Below are positions 21,675 through 34,620 of a stretch of DNA of 64,000 nt, one piece after another (positions within the stretch are counted from its first letter, which is position 1; each line of letters begins with the position of its first letter). The notes beneath the pieces were generated by a model. That model ran no database searches, was not told where the DNA came from, and was given only the letters and a program-made list of their open reading frames with translations. The position numbers and the translations under genes were made by a program. This DNA is from Tenrec ecaudatus (Eukaryota; Chordata; Mammalia; Afrosoricida; Tenrecidae): NCBI RefSeq assembly GCF_050624435.1, contig NW_027457749.1, positions 744,001 to 808,000 on the forward strand, written 5' to 3'.

Positions 21675-23903
21675 AGCTTAAGCCTAGGGGTGCCCTAGCC
21701 TAAGCCTAGGGGTGCCCTAGCCTAAGCCTAGGGGTGCCATATCCTAAGCCTAAGTGTGCCATAGCCTAAGCCTAAGGGTGCCCTAGACTTAGGCTAGGGG
21801 AGCCCTAGCCAAAGTCTAAGCCTAGTGGTGCCCTAGCCTAAGCCTAGTGGTGCCCTAGCCTAAGCCTAGGGGTGCCCTAGCCTTAGGCTAGGGGAGCCCT
21901 AGCCGTAGCCTAAGCCTAGGGGTGCCCTAGCCTAAGCCTAAGGGTGCCCTCGCCTAAGCCTAGGGGTGCCCTCGCCTAAGCCTAGGGGTGCCCTAGCCTA
22001 AGCATAGGAGTGCCCTAGCCTTAGGCGAGGGGAGCCCTAGCCTTAGCCTAAGCCTATGGGTGTCCTAGCCTAAGCCTAGGGGTGTCATAGCCTAAACCTA
22101 GGGGTGCCCTAGCCTAAGCCTAGGGGTGCCCTAGCATAGGGTAGGGGAGCCCTAGCTATAGCCTAAGCCTAGGGGTGCCCTAGCCTAAGCCTAGGGTTGT
22201 CCTAGCCTTAGGCTAGGGGAGCCCTAGCCTTAGCCTAAGCTAGAGATGCCCTAGACTAAGCTTAGGGGTGCCCTAGCTTAAGCTTAGGGGTGCCCTAGCA
22301 TTAGGCTAGGGGAGCCCTAGCCTTAGGCTAAGCCTAGGGGTGCCCTAGCCTAAGCCTAGGGGTGCCCAAGCCTAAGCCTAGGGGTGCCCTAGCCTAAGCC
22401 TACGGGTGCCCTAGCCTTAGGCTATGGGAGCCCTAGCCTTAGCCTAAGCCTAGGGGTGCCCTAGCCTAAGCCTAGGGCTGCCCTGGCCTAAGCCTAGGGG
22501 TGGCCTGACCTAAGCCGAGGGGTGCCCTACTCTTAGGCTAGGGGAGCCCTAGCTTTAGCCTAAGCCTAGGAGTGCCCTAGCCTAAGCCTAGGGGTTCCCT
22601 AGCCTTAGGCTAGTGGAGCCCTAGCATTACCCTAAGCCTAGGGGTGCCCTAGCCTAAGCCTATGGGTGCCCAAGCCTAAGCCTAGTGGTGCCCTAGCCTA
22701 AGCTTAGGGGTGCCTGAGCCTAAGCCGAGGGGTACTCTAGCGTAAGCCTAGGGGTGCCTTAGCCTAAGCCTAGGGGTGCCCTAGCCTAAGCCTAGGTGTG
22801 CCCTAGCCTAAACCTAGGGATGCCCTATCCTTAGGCTAGGGGAGCCCTAGCCTTAGCCTAAGCCTAGGGGTGCGCTAGCCTAAGCCTAGGGGTGCCATAG
22901 CCTAAGCCTAAGGGTGCCCTAGCCTTAGGCTAGGGGAGCCCTAGCCTAAGCCTAATACTAGGGGTGGCCTAGCCTAAACCTAGGAGTGCCCTAGCCTAAG
23001 CCTAGGGGTGCCCAAGCCTTAGGCTAGGGGAGCCCTAGCCTTAGCCTAAGCCTAGGGGTGCCCTAGCCTAAGCCTAGGGGTGCCCTATCGTAAGCCTAAG
23101 GGTGCCCTAGCCTATGCCTAGGGGTTCCCTAGCCTTAGACTAGGGGTGCCCAAGCCTAAGCCTAGTGGTGCCCTAGCCTAAGCTTAGGGGTGCCCGAGCC
23201 TAAGCCGAGGGGTACTCTAGCGTAAGCCTACGGGTGCCTTAGCCTAAGCGTAGGGGTGCCCTAGCCTAAGCCTAAGTGTGCCCTAGCCTAAACCTAGGGG
23301 TGCCCTAGCCTTAGGCTAGGGGAGCCCTAGTCTTAGCCTAAGCCTAGCGGTGCGCTAGCCTAAGCCTAGGGGTGCCATAGCCTAAGCCTAAGGGTGCCCT
23401 AGCCTTAGGCTAGGGGAGCCCTAGCCTAAGCCTAATACTATGGGTGGCCTAGCCTAAACCTAGGAGTGCCCTTGCCTAAGCCTAGGGGTTCCCAAGCTTT
23501 AGGCTAGGTGAGCCCTAGCCTTAGCCTAAGCCTAGGGGTGCCCTAGCCTAAGCCTAGGGGTGCCCTATCGTAAGCCTAAGGGTGCCCTAGCCTATGCCTA
23601 GGGGTTCCCTAGCCTTAGGCTAGGGGAGCCCTAGCCCTAGCCTAAGCCTAGGGGTGCCCTAGTAAGCCTAGGGGTGCCCTAGCCTAAGCCTAGGGGTGCC
23701 ATATCCTAAGCCTAGGTGTGCCATAGCCTAAGCCTAAGGGTGCCCGAGCCTTAGGCTAGGGAAGCCCTAGCCTAAGTCTAAGCCTAGTGGTGCCCTAGCC
23801 TAAGCCTAGTGGTGCCCTTGCCTAAGCCTAGGGGTGCCTTAGCCTTAGGCTAGGGGAGCCCTAGCTGTAGCTTAAGCCTAGGGGTGCCCTAGCCTAAGCC
23901 TAA
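21675..23903. repeat. 2,194-bp higher-order repeat, copy 3 and stub
   Basis: Third copy (to about 23,868) plus some 35 bp of a fourth before the match ends near 23,903, where GGGTGCCCTCGCC replaces the expected A units. It carries the private change GGTGCCTTAGCC near 23,838; copies 1 and 2 read GGTGCCCTAGCC. The same private change is found at about 43,727, so the later 11-kb duplication was copied from this terminal repeat. Confidence 0.93.
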
Positions 23904-26900
23904 GGGTGCCCTCGCCTAAGCCTAGGGGTGCCCTCGCCTAAGACTAGGGGTGCCCTAGCCTAAGCTTAGGAGTGCCCTAGCCTTAGGCTAGGGGAGCCCT
24001 AACCTTAGCCTAAGCCTATGGGGGTCCTAGCCTAAGCCTAGGGGTGTCATAGCCTAAACCTAGGGGTGCCCTAGCCTAAGCCTAGGGGTGCCCTAGCCTT
24101 AGGCTAGGGGAGCCCTAGCCTTAGCCTAAGCCTAGGGGTGCCCTAGCCTAAGCCTAGGGGTGCCCTAGCCTAAGCCTAGGGGTGCCCTAGCCTTAGGCTA
24201 GGGGAGCCCTAGCCTTAGCCTAAGCTAGAGATGCCCTAGCCTAAGCTTAGGGGTGCCCTAGCTTAAGCTTAGGGGTGCTCTAGCATTAGGCTAGGGGAGC
24301 CCTAGTCTTAGGCTAAGCCTAGGGGTGCCATAGCCTAAGCCTAGGGGTGCCCAAGCCTAAGCCTATGGGTGCCCTAGCCGAAGCCTACGGGTGCCCTAGC
24401 CTTAGGCTATGGGAGCCCTAGCCTTAACCTAAGCCTAGGAGTGCCCTAGCCTAAGCCTAGGGGTGCCCTGGCCTAAGCCTAGGGGTGCCCTGGCCTAAGC
24501 CTAGGGGTGGCCTGACCTAAGCTTGGGGTTCCCTACTCTTAGACTAGGGGAGCCCTAGCCTTAGCCTAAGCCTAGGGGTGCCCTAGCCTAAGCCTAGGGG
24601 TGCCCTAACCTTAGGCTAGTGGAGCCCTAGCCTTACCCTAAGCCTAGGGATGCCCTAGCCTAAGCCTAGGGGTGCCCAAGCCTAAGCCTAGTGGTGCCCT
24701 TGCCTAAGCTTAGGGGTGCCCGAGCCTAAGCAGAGGGGTACTCTAGCGTAAATCTAGGGGTGCCTTAATCTAAGCCTAGGGGTGCCCTAGCCTAAGCCTA
24801 GGTGTGCCCTAGCCTAAACCTAGGGGTCCCCTAGCCTTAGGCTAGGGGAGCCCTAGCCTTAGCCTAAGCCTAGGGGTGCGCTAGCCTAAGCCTAGGGGTG
24901 CCATAGCCTAAGCCTAAGGGTGCCCTAGCCTTAGGCTAGGGGAGCCCTAGCCTAAGCCTAATACTAGGGGTGGCCTAGCCTAAACCTAGGAGTGCCCTAG
25001 CCTAAGCCTAGGGGTGCCCAAGCCTTAGGCTAGGGGAGCCCTAGCCTTAGCATAAGCCTAGGGGTGCCCTAGCCTAAGCCTAGGGGTGCCCTATCATAAG
25101 ACTAAGGGTGCCCTAGCCTATGCCTAGGGGTTCCCTAGCCTTAAGCTAGGGGAGCCCTAGCCCTAGCCTAAGCCTAGGGGTGCCCTTGTAAGCCTAGGGG
25201 TGCCCTAGCCTAAGCCTAGTGGTGCCCAAACCTTAGGCTAGGGGAGCCGTTGCCTTAGCCTAAGCCTAGTGGTGCCCTAGCCTATCTTAGGGGTGCCCTA
25301 GCCTAAGACAAGGGGTACCCTAGCGTAAGCATAGGGGTGCCCTAGCCTTAGGCTAGGGGAGCCCAACCTTAGCCTAAGCCTTGGGGTGCCTTAGCCTAAG
25401 CCTAGGGGTGCCCTAGCCTTAGGCTATGGGAACCCTAGCCTTAGCCTAAGCCTAGGGGTGTCGTAGCCTAAGCTTAGGGGTGTCCTAGTCTAAGCCTAGG
25501 GTTGCTCTAGCCTAAGCCTAGGGGTGCCCCAGCCTTAGGCTAGGAGCGCCCTAGCCTTATCCTAAGACTAGGGGTGCCCTAGCTAAGCCTACGGGTGCCC
25601 TAGCCTTGGCTAGGGAGCCCTAGCCTTAGTCTAAGCCTAGGGGTTCCCTAGCCTAAACCTAGGGTACCCTAGCTTAAGTTAGGGGTTCCCAAACATTAGG
25701 CTAGGGGAGCTCTAGCCTTAGCCTAAGCCTAGGGATGCCCTAGCCAAAGCTTAGGCGTGCCTTAGCCTTAGGCTAGGGGAGCCCTAGCCTTAGCTTAAGA
25801 CTAGGGGTGCCCTAGCCTAAGCCTAGGGGTGCCCTAGCCTAAGCCTAGTGGTGCCCTACCCTAAGCCTAGGGGTGCCCTAGCCTAAGCCTAGGGGTGCCC
25901 TATCGTAAGCCTAAGGGTGCCCTAGCCTATGCTTGGGGTGCCCTAGTCTTAGGCTAGGGGAGCCCTACCCTTAGCCTAAGCCTAGGGGTGCCCTATCCTA
26001 AGCCTAGGGGTGCCCTAGACTAACATTAGGGGTGCCCTAACCTAAGCGTAGGGGTGCCCTAGTAAGCCTAGGGGTGCCCTAGCCTAGGCCTAGTGGTGCC
26101 CTAGCCTTAGGCTAGGGAGCCCTAGCCTTAGCCTAAGCCTAGGGGTGCCCTAGCCTAAGCTTAGGGGCGCCCTAGCCTAAGCCTAGGGGTGCACGAGCCT
26201 AAGCCTAGGGGTGCCGTAGCCTAAGCCTAGGGGTGCCTTAGCCTTAGCCTATGGGTGCCCTAGCCTTAGCTTAAGCCTAGGGGTGCCCTACCCTAAGCCT
26301 AGGGGTGCCCTAGCCTAAGCCTAGGGGTGCCCTAGCCTTAGGCTAGGGGAGCCCTGCCTTAGCCTAAGCCTAGTGGTGCCCTAGCCTAAGCCTAGGGGTG
26401 CCCTATCGTAAGCCTAAGGGTGCCCTAGCCTATGCCTAGGGGTTCCCTAGCCTTAGGCTAGGGGAGCCCTAGCCTAAGCCTAGGGGTGCCCTAGTAAGCC
26501 TAGTGGTGCCCTAGCCTAAGCCTAGTGGTGCCCTAACCTTAGGCTAGGGGAGCCGTTGCCTTAGCCTAAGCCTAGTGGTGCCCTAGGCTAAATTAGGGGT
26601 GCCCTAGCCTAAGCCAAGGGGTACCCTAGCGTAAGCATAGGGGTGCCCTAGCCTTAGGCTAGGGGAGCCCTAGCCTTAGCCTAAGCCTTGGGGTGCCTTA
26701 GCCTAAGCTTAGGGGTGCCCTAGCCTTAGGCTATGGGAACCCTAGCCTTAGCCTAAGCCTAGGGGTGTCCTAGCCTAAGCCTAGGGGTGTCCTAGTCTAA
26801 GCCTAGGGTTGCCCTAGCCTAAGCCTAGGGGTGCCGCAGCCTTAGGCTAGGAGAGCCCTAGCCTTAGCCTAAGACTAGGGGTGCCCTAGCTAAGCCTACG

Positions 26901-26989
26901 GGTGCCCTAGCCTTGGCTAGGGAGCCCTAGCCTTAGCCTAAGCCTAGGGGTTCCCTAGCCTAAACCTAGGGTACCTTAGCTTAAGTTAG

Positions 26990-27730
26990 GGGTTCCCAAG
27001 CATTAGGCTAGGAGAGCCCTAGCCTAAGCCTAGGGGTGCCCTAGCCTTAGGCTAGGGGAGCCCTAGCCTTAGCCTAAGCCTAGGGGTGCCCTAGCCTAAG
27101 ACTAGGAGTGCCCAAGCCTAAGAGTAGGGGTTCCCTAGCCTTAGGCTAGGGAAGCCGTAGCCTTAGCCTAAGCCTAGGGGTGCCCTAGCCTAAGCCTAGG
27201 GGTGCCCTAGCCTAAGCCTAGGGGTGCCCTAGCCTTAGGTTAGGGTTGCCCTAGCCTTAGGTTAGGGGAGCCCTAGCCTTAGCTTAAGCCTAGGGGTGCC
27301 CTTGCCTAAGCCAAGGGGTGCCCTAGCCTAAGCCTACGGGTGCCCTAGCCTTAGGCTATAGGAGCCTTAGCCTTAGCTTAAGCCTTGGGGTGCCCTAGCC
27401 TAAGCTTAGGGGTGCTCTAGCCTAAGCCTAGGGGTGCCATAGCGTAAGTCTAGGGGTGCCCTAGCCTTAGGCTAGGGGAGCCCTAGCCTTAGCCTAAGCC
27501 TATGAGTGCCCTAGCCTAAGCCTAGGGGTGCCATAGCCTAAGCCTAAGGGTGCGCTAGCCTTAGGCTACGGGAGCCCTAGCCTAAGCCTAAGCCTAGGGG
27601 TGCTCTAACCTAAGCCTAGGGGTGCCCTAGCCCAAGCCTAGGGGTGCCCAAGCCTTAGGCTAGGGGAGCCCTAGCCTTAGCCTAAGCCTAGGGGTACCCT
27701 AGCCTAAGCCTAGGGGTGCCCTATTCTTAG
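26990..27730. repeat. TATAGG module block, copy 1 of 3 in this part
   Basis: A run with CCTTAGGTTAGGG, CCTACGGG and TTAGGCTATAGG (27,351) recurs at about 31,640-32,340 (31,917) and 34,960-35,700 (35,301), spaced 4,566 and 3,384 bp. The same set in the first 12 kb is older (near 820, 1,770, 5,150, 9,630 and 11,260). In this copy the block ends with CCCTATTCTTAGG at about 27,720, whereas the other two continue with CCCTATCGTAAGCC. Confidence 0.82.
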
Positions 27731-30700
27731 GCTAGGGGAGCCCTAGCCTTAGCCTAAGCTAGAGATGCCCTAGCCTAAGCTTAGGGGTGCCCTAGCTTAA
27801 GCTTAGTGGTGCCCTAGCATTAGGCTAGGGGAGCACTAGTATTAAGCTAAGCCTAGGGGTGCCCTAGCCTAAGCCTAGGGGTGCCCAAGCCTAAGTCTAG
27901 GGGTGCCCTAGCCTAAGCGTACGGGTGCCCTAGCCTTAGGCTATGGGAGCCCTAGCCTTAGCCTAAGCCTAGGGGTGCCCTAGCCTAAGCCTAGGGGTGC
28001 CCTGGCCTAAGCCTAGGGTTGGCCTGACCTAAGCCTAGGAGTGCCCTACTCTTAGGCTAGGGGAGCCCTAGCCTTAGCCTAAGCCTAGGGGTGCCCTAGC
28101 CTAAGCCTAGGGGTGCCCTAGCCTTAGGCTAGTGGAGCCCTAGCCTTACCTTAAGCCTAGGGGTTCCCTAGCCTAAGCCTAGGGGTGCCCAAGCCTAAGA
28201 CTAGTGGTGCCCTAGCCTAAGCTTAGGGGTGCCCGAGCCTAAGCCGAGGTGTACTCTAGCGTAAGCCTAGGGGTGCCTTAACCTAAGCCTAGGGGTGCCC
28301 TAGCCTAAGCCTAGGTGTGCCCTAGCCTAAGCCTAGGGGTGCCCAAGCCTTAGGCTAGGGGAGCCCTAGCCTTAGCCTAAGCCTAGGGGTGCCCTAGCCT
28401 AAGCCTAGGGGTGCCCTATCGTAAGCCTAAGGGTGCCCTAGCCTATGCCTAGGGGTTCCCTAGCCTTAGGCTAGGGGAGCCCTAGCCCTAGCCTAAGCCT
28501 AGGGGTGCCCTAGTAAGCCTAGTGGTGCCCTAACCTTAGGCTAGGGGAGCCGTTGCCTTAGCCTAAGCCTAGTGGTGCCTAGCCTAACTTAGGGGTGCCC
28601 TAGCCTAAGCAAAGGGGTACCCTAGCGTAAGCATAGGGGTGCCCTAGCCTTAGGCTAGGGGAGCCCAACCTTAGCCTAAGCCTTGGGGTGCCTAAGCCTA
28701 AGCCTAGGGGTGCCCTAGCCTTAGGTTATGGGAACCCTAGTCTTAGCCTAAGCCTAGGGTTGTCCTAGCCTAAGCCTAGGGGTGTCCTAGTCTAAGCCTA
28801 GGGTTGCTCTAGCCTAAGCCTAGGGGTGCCCCAGCCTTAGGCTAGGAGAACCCTAGCCTTAGCCTAAGCCTATGGGTTCCCTAGCCTAAACCTAGGGAAC
28901 CCTAGCTTAAGTTAGGGGTTCCAAAGCATTAGGCTAGGGGAGCCCAAGCCTTAGCCTAAGCCTAGGGATGCCCTAGACTAAGCTTAGGCGTGCCTTAGCC
29001 TTATGCTAGGGGAGCCCTAGCCTTAGCTTAAGACTAGGGGTGCCCTAGCCTAAACCTAGGGGTGCCCCAGCCTAATCCTAGAGGTGCCCTACCCTAAACC
29101 TAGGGGTGCCCTAGCCTAAGCCTAGGGGTGCCCTATCGTAAGCCTAAGGGTGCCCTAGCCTATGTCTAGGGGTGACCTAGTCTTAGGCTAGGGGAGTCCT
29201 ACCCTTAGCCTAAGCCTAGGGGTGCCCTATCCTAAGCCTAGGGGTGCCCTAGGCTAACATTAGGGGTGCCCTAACCTAAGCGTAGGGGTGCCCTAGTAAG
29301 CCTAGGGGTGCCCTAGCCTAGGCCTAGTGGTGCCCTAGCCTTAGGCTAGGTAGCCCTAGCCTTAGCCTAAGCCTAGGGGTGCCCTAGCCTAAGCTTAGGG
29401 GCGCCCTAGCCTAAGCCTAGGGGTGCACGAGCCTATGCCTAGGGGTGCCGTAGCCTAAGCCAAGGGGTGCCTTAGCCTTAGCCTATGGGAGCCCTAGCCT
29501 TAGCTTAAGCCTAGGGGTGCCCTAGCCTTAGGCTAGGGGAGCCCTAGCCTTAACCTAATCTTAGGGGTGCCCTAGCCTAAGCCTAGGGGTGCCATATCCT
29601 AAGCCTAGGTGTGCCATAGCCTAAGCCTAAGGGTGCCCTAGACTTAGGCTCTGGGAGCCCTAGCCAAAGTCTAAGGCTAGTGGTTCCCTAGCCTAAGCCT
29701 AGTGGTGCCTTAGCCTAAGCCTAGGGGTGCCGTAGCCTTAGGCTAGGGGAGCCCTAGCCGTAGCCTAAGCCTAGGGGTGCCCTAGCCTAAGCCTAAGGGT
29801 GCCCTCGCCTAAGCCTAGGGGTGCCCAGGCCTAAGCCTAGGGGTGCCCTAGCCTAAGCCTAGGAGTGCCCTAGCCTTAGGCTAGGGGAGCCCTAGCCTTA
29901 GCCTAAGCCTATGGGTGTCCTAGCCTAAGCCTAGGGGTGTCATAGCCTAAACCTAGGGGTGCCCTAGCCTAAGCCTAGGGGTGCCCTAGCCTAAGCCTAG
30001 GAGTGCCATAGCCTTAGGCTAGGGGAGCCCTAGCCTTAGCCTAAGCCTATGGGTGTCCTAGCCTAAGCCTAGGGGTGTCATAGCCTAAACCTAGGGGTGC
30101 CCTAGCCTAAGCCTAGGGGTGCCCTAGCCTTAGGCTAGGGGTGCCCTAGCCTTAGGCTAGGGGAGCCCTAGCCTTAGCCTAACCCTAGGGGTGCCCTAGC
30201 CTAAGCCTAGGGGTGCCCTAGCCTTAGGCTAGGGGAGCCCTAGCCTTAGCCTAAGCTAGAGATGCCCTAGCCTAAGCTTAGGGGTGCCCTAGCTTAAGCT
30301 TAGGGGTGCCCTAGCATTAGGCTAGGGGAGCCCTAGCATTAGGCTAAGCTTAGGGGTGCCCTAGCCTAAGCCTAGGGGTGCCCAAGCCTAAGCCTAGGGG
30401 TGCCCTAGCCTAAGCCTATGGGTGCCCTAGCCTTAGGCTATGGGAGCCCTAGCCTTAGCCTAAGCCTAGGGGTGCCCAAGCCTAAGCCTAGGGCTGCCCT
30501 GGCCTAAGCCTAGGGGTGGCCTGACCTAAGCCTAGGGGTGCCCTACTCTTAGGCTAGGGGAGCCCTAGCCTTAGCCTAAGCCTAGGGGTGCCTTAGCCTA
30601 AGCCTAGGGGTGCCCTAGCCTTAGGCTAGTGGAGCCCTAGCCTTACCCTAAGCCTATGGTGCCCTAGCCTAAGCCTAGGGGTGCCCAAGCCTAAGCCTAG

Positions 30701-31639
30701 TGGTGCCCTAGCCTAAGCTTAGGGGTGCCCGAGCCTAAGCCGAGGGGTACTCTAGCGTAAGCCTAGGGGTGCCTTAGCTTAAGCCTAGGGGTGCCCTAGC
30801 CTAAGCCTAGGTGTGCCCTAGCCTAAACCTAGGGGTGCCCTAGCCTTAGGCTAGGGGATCCCTAGCCTTAGCCTAAGCCTAGGGGTGCGCTAGCCTAAGC
30901 CTAGGGGTGCCATAGCCTAAGCCTAAGGGTGCCCTAGCCTTAGGCTAGGGGAGCCCTAGCCTAAGCCTAATACTAGGGGTGGCCTAGCCTAAACCTAGGA
31001 GTGCCCTAGCCTAAGCCTAGGGGTGCCCAAGCCTTAGGCTAGGGGAGCCCTAGCCTTAGCCTAAGCCTAGGAGTGCCCTAGCCTAAGCCTAGGGGTGCCC
31101 TATCGTAAGCCTAAGGGTGCCCTAGCCTATGCCTAGGGGTTCCCTAGCCTTAGGCTAGGGGAGCCCTAGCCCTAGCCTAAGCCTAGGGGTGCCCTAGTAA
31201 GCCTAGTGGTGCCCTAGCCTAAGCCTAGTGGTGCCCTAACCTTAGGCTAGGGGAGCCGTTGCCTTAGCCTAAGCCTAGTGGTGCCCTAGCCTAAATTAGG
31301 GGTGCCCTAGCCTAAGCCAAGGGGTACCCTAGCGTAAGCATAGGGGTGCCCTAGCCTTAGGCTTGGGGAGCCCTAGCCTTAGCCTAAGCCTTGGGGTGTC
31401 TTAGCCTAAGCCTAGGCGTGCCCTAGCCTTAGGCTATGGGAACCCTAGCCTTAGCCTAAGCCTAGGGGTGTCCTAGCCTAAGCCTAGGGGTGTCCTAGTC
31501 TAAGCCTAGGGTTGCTCTAGCCTAAGCCTACGGGTGCCCTAGCCTTGGCTAGGGAGCCCTAGCCTTAGCCTAAGCCTAGGGGTTCCCTAGCCTAAACCTA
31601 GGGTACCCTAGCTTAAGTTAGGGGTTCCCAAGCATTAGG

Positions 31640-32340
31640 ATAGGGGAGCTCTAGCCTAAGCCTAGGGGTGCCCTAGCCTAAGCCTAGGGGTGCCCTAGCC
31701 TTAGGCTAGGGGAGCCCTAGCCTTAGCCTAAGCCTAGGGGAGCCCTAGCCTTAGCCTAAGCCTAGGGGTGCCCTAGCCTAAGCCTAGGGGTGCCCTAGCC
31801 TTAGGTTAGGGGTGCCCTAGCCTTAGGTTAGGGGAGCCCTAGCCTTAGCTTAAGCCTAGGGGTGCCCTTGCCTAAGCCTAGGGGTGCCCTAGCCTAAGCC
31901 TACGGGTGCCCTAGCCTTAGGCTATAGGAGCCCTAGCCTTAGCTTAAGCCTAGGGGTGCCCTAGCCTAAGCCTAGGGGTGCTCTAGCCTAAGCCTAGGGG
32001 TGCCATAGCCTAAGTCTAGGGGTGCCCTAGCCTTAGGCTAGGGGAGCCCTAGCCTTAGCCTAAGCCTAGGGGTGCCCTAGCCTAAGCCTAGGGGTGCCAT
32101 AGCCTAAGCCTAAGGGTACGCTAGCCTTAGGCTAGGGGAGCCGTAGCCTAAGCCTAAAACTAGGGGTGCTCTAACCTAAGCCTAGGGGTGCCCTAGCCCA
32201 AGCCTAGGGGTGCCCAAACCTTAGGCTAGGGGAGCCCTAGCCTTAGCCTAAGCCTAGGGGTACCCTAGCCTAAGCCTAGGGGTGCCCTATCGTAAGCCTA
32301 AGGGTGCCCTAGCCTATGCCTAGGGGTGCCCTAGTCTTAG
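31640..32340. repeat. TATAGG module block, copy 2
   Basis: Middle copy, with private changes such as GGGTACGCTAGCC near 32,115 and CCTAAAACTAGGGG near 32,152. It is carried into the second large block at about 55,280-55,980 with the same changes. Confidence 0.8.
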
Positions 32341-34620
32341 GCTAGGGGAGCCCTAGCCTTAGCCTAAGCTAGAGATGCCCTAGCCTAAGCTTAGGGGTGC
32401 CCTAGCTTAAGTTTAGGGGTGCCCTAGCATTAGGCTAGGGGAGCACTAGTCTTAAACTAAGCCTAGGGGTGCCCTAGCCTAAGCCTAGGGGTGCCCAAGC
32501 CTAAGTCTAGGGGTGCCCTAGCCTAAGCGTACGGGTGCCCTAGCCTTAGGCTATGGGAGCCCTAGCCTTAGCCTAAGCCTAGGGGTGCCCTAGCCTAAGC
32601 CTAGGGGTGCCCTGGCCTAAGCCTAGGGGTGGCCTGACCTAAGCCTAGGGGTGCCCTACTCTTAGGCTAGGGGAGCCCTAGCCTTAGCCTAAGCCTAGGG
32701 GTGCCCTAGCCTAAGCCTAGGGGTGCCCTAGCCTTAGGCTATTGGAGCCCTAGTCTTACCCTAAGCCTAGGGGTGGCCTAGCCTAAGCCTAGGGGTGCCC
32801 AAGCCTAAGCCTAGTGGTGCCCTAGCCTAAGCTTAGGGGTGCCCGAGCCTAAGCCGAGGGGTACTCTAGCGTAAGCCTAGGGGTGCCTTAACCTAAGCCT
32901 AGGGGTGCCTTAACCTAAGCCTAGGGGTGCCCTAGCCTAAGCCTAGGTGTGCCCTAGCCTAAACCTAGGGGTGCCCTAGCCTTAGGCTAGGGGAGCCCTA
33001 GCCTTAGCCTAAGCCTAGGGGTGCGCTAGCCTAAGCTTAGGGGTGCCATAGTCTAAGCCTAAGGGTGCCCTAGCCTTAGGCTAGGGGAGCCCTAGCCTAA
33101 GCCTAATACTACGGGTGCCCTAGCCTAAACCTAGGGGTGCCCTATCGTAAGCCTAAGGGTGCCCTAGCCTATGCCTAGGGGTTCCCTAGCCTTAGGCTAG
33201 GGGAGCCCTAGCCCTAGCCTAAGCCTAGGGGTGCCCTACTAAGCCTAGGGGTGCCCTAGCCTAAGCCTAGTGGTGCCCAAACCTTAGGCTAGGGGAGCCG
33301 TTGCCTTAGCCTAAGGCTAGTGGTGCCCTAGCCTAACTTAGGGGTGCCCTAGCCTAAGCCAAGGGGTACCCTAGCGTAAGCATAGGGGTGCCCTAGCCTT
33401 AGGCTAGGGGAGCCCAACCTTAGCCTAAGCCTTGGGGTGCCTTAGCCTAAGCCTAGGGGTGCCCTAGGCTTAGGCTATGGGAACCCTAGCCTTAGCCTAA
33501 GCCTAGGGGTGTCCTAGCCTAAGCCTAGGGGTGTCCTAGTCTAAGCCTAGGGTTGCTCTAGCCTAAGCCTAGGGGTGCCCCAGCCTTAGGCTAGGAGAAC
33601 CCTAGCCTTAGCCTAAGCCTAGGGGTGCCCTAGGTAAGCCTACGGGTGCCCTAGCCTTGGCTAGGGAGCCCTAGCCTTAGCCTAAGCCTAAGGGTTCGCT
33701 AGCCTAAACCTAGAGTACCCTAGCTTAAGTTAGGGGTTCCCAAGCATTAGGCTAGGGGAGCCCTAGCCTTAGCCTAAGCCTAGGGATGCCCTAGGCTAAG
33801 CTTAGGCGTGCCTTAGCCTTAGGCTAGGGGAGCCCTAGCCTTAGCTTAAGACTAGGGGTGCCCTAGCCTAAGCCTAGGGGTGCCCTAGCCTAAGCCTAGT
33901 GATGCCCTACCCTAAGCTAGGGGTGCCCTAGCCTAAGCCTAGGGGTGCCCTATCGTAAGCCTAAGGGTGCCCTAGCCTATGCCTAGGGGTGCCCTAGTCT
34001 TAGGCTAGGGGATCCCTACCCTTAGCCTAAGCCTAGGGGTGCCCTATCCTAAGCCTAGGGGTGCCCTAGACTAACATTAGGGGTGCCCTAACCTAAGCGT
34101 AGGGGTGCCCTAGTAAGCCTAGGAGTGCCCTAGCCTAGGCCTAGTGGTGCCCTAGCCTTAGGGTAGGGAGCCCTAGCCTTAGCCTAAGCCTAGGGGTGCC
34201 CTAGCTAAGCTTAGGGGCGCCCTAGGCTAAGCCTAGGTGTGCACGAGCCTAAGCCTAGGGGTGCCGTAGCCTAAGCCTAGGGGTGCCTTAGCCTTAGCCT
34301 ATGGGAGCCCTAGCCTTAGCTTAAGCCTAGGGGTGCCCTAGCCTAAGCCTAGGGGTGCCCTAGCCTAAGCCTAGGGGTGCCCTAGCCTTAGGCTAGGGGA
34401 GCCCTAGCCTTAGCCTTAGGCTAGGGGAGCCCTAGCCTTAACCTAAGCCTAGGGGTGCCCTAGCCTAAGCCTAGGGGTGCCATATCCTAAGCCTAGGTGT
34501 GCCATAGCCTAAGCCTAAGGGTGACCTAGACTTAGGCTAGAGGAGCCCTAGCCAAAGTCTAAGCCTAGTGGTGCCCTAGCCTAAGCCTAGTGGTGCCCTA
34601 GCCTAAGCCTAGGGGTGCCC

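Larger units (their letters stand above)
23173..34620. repeat. About 11.4-kb block, parent copy
   Basis: This stretch recurs at 43,060-58,229. Offsets are 19,887 bp from CGTAAGCCTACGGG (23,221 and 43,108) through AATACTA (23,434 and 43,321) to at least 28,480. They then change by +22 (one monomer) near 28,510 and -2 near 48,603. The block starts inside 2,194-bp copy 3 and ends near 34,620. A 28-bp duplication of a B-like piece at about 34,400-34,430 is absent from the other block. Confidence 0.93.
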
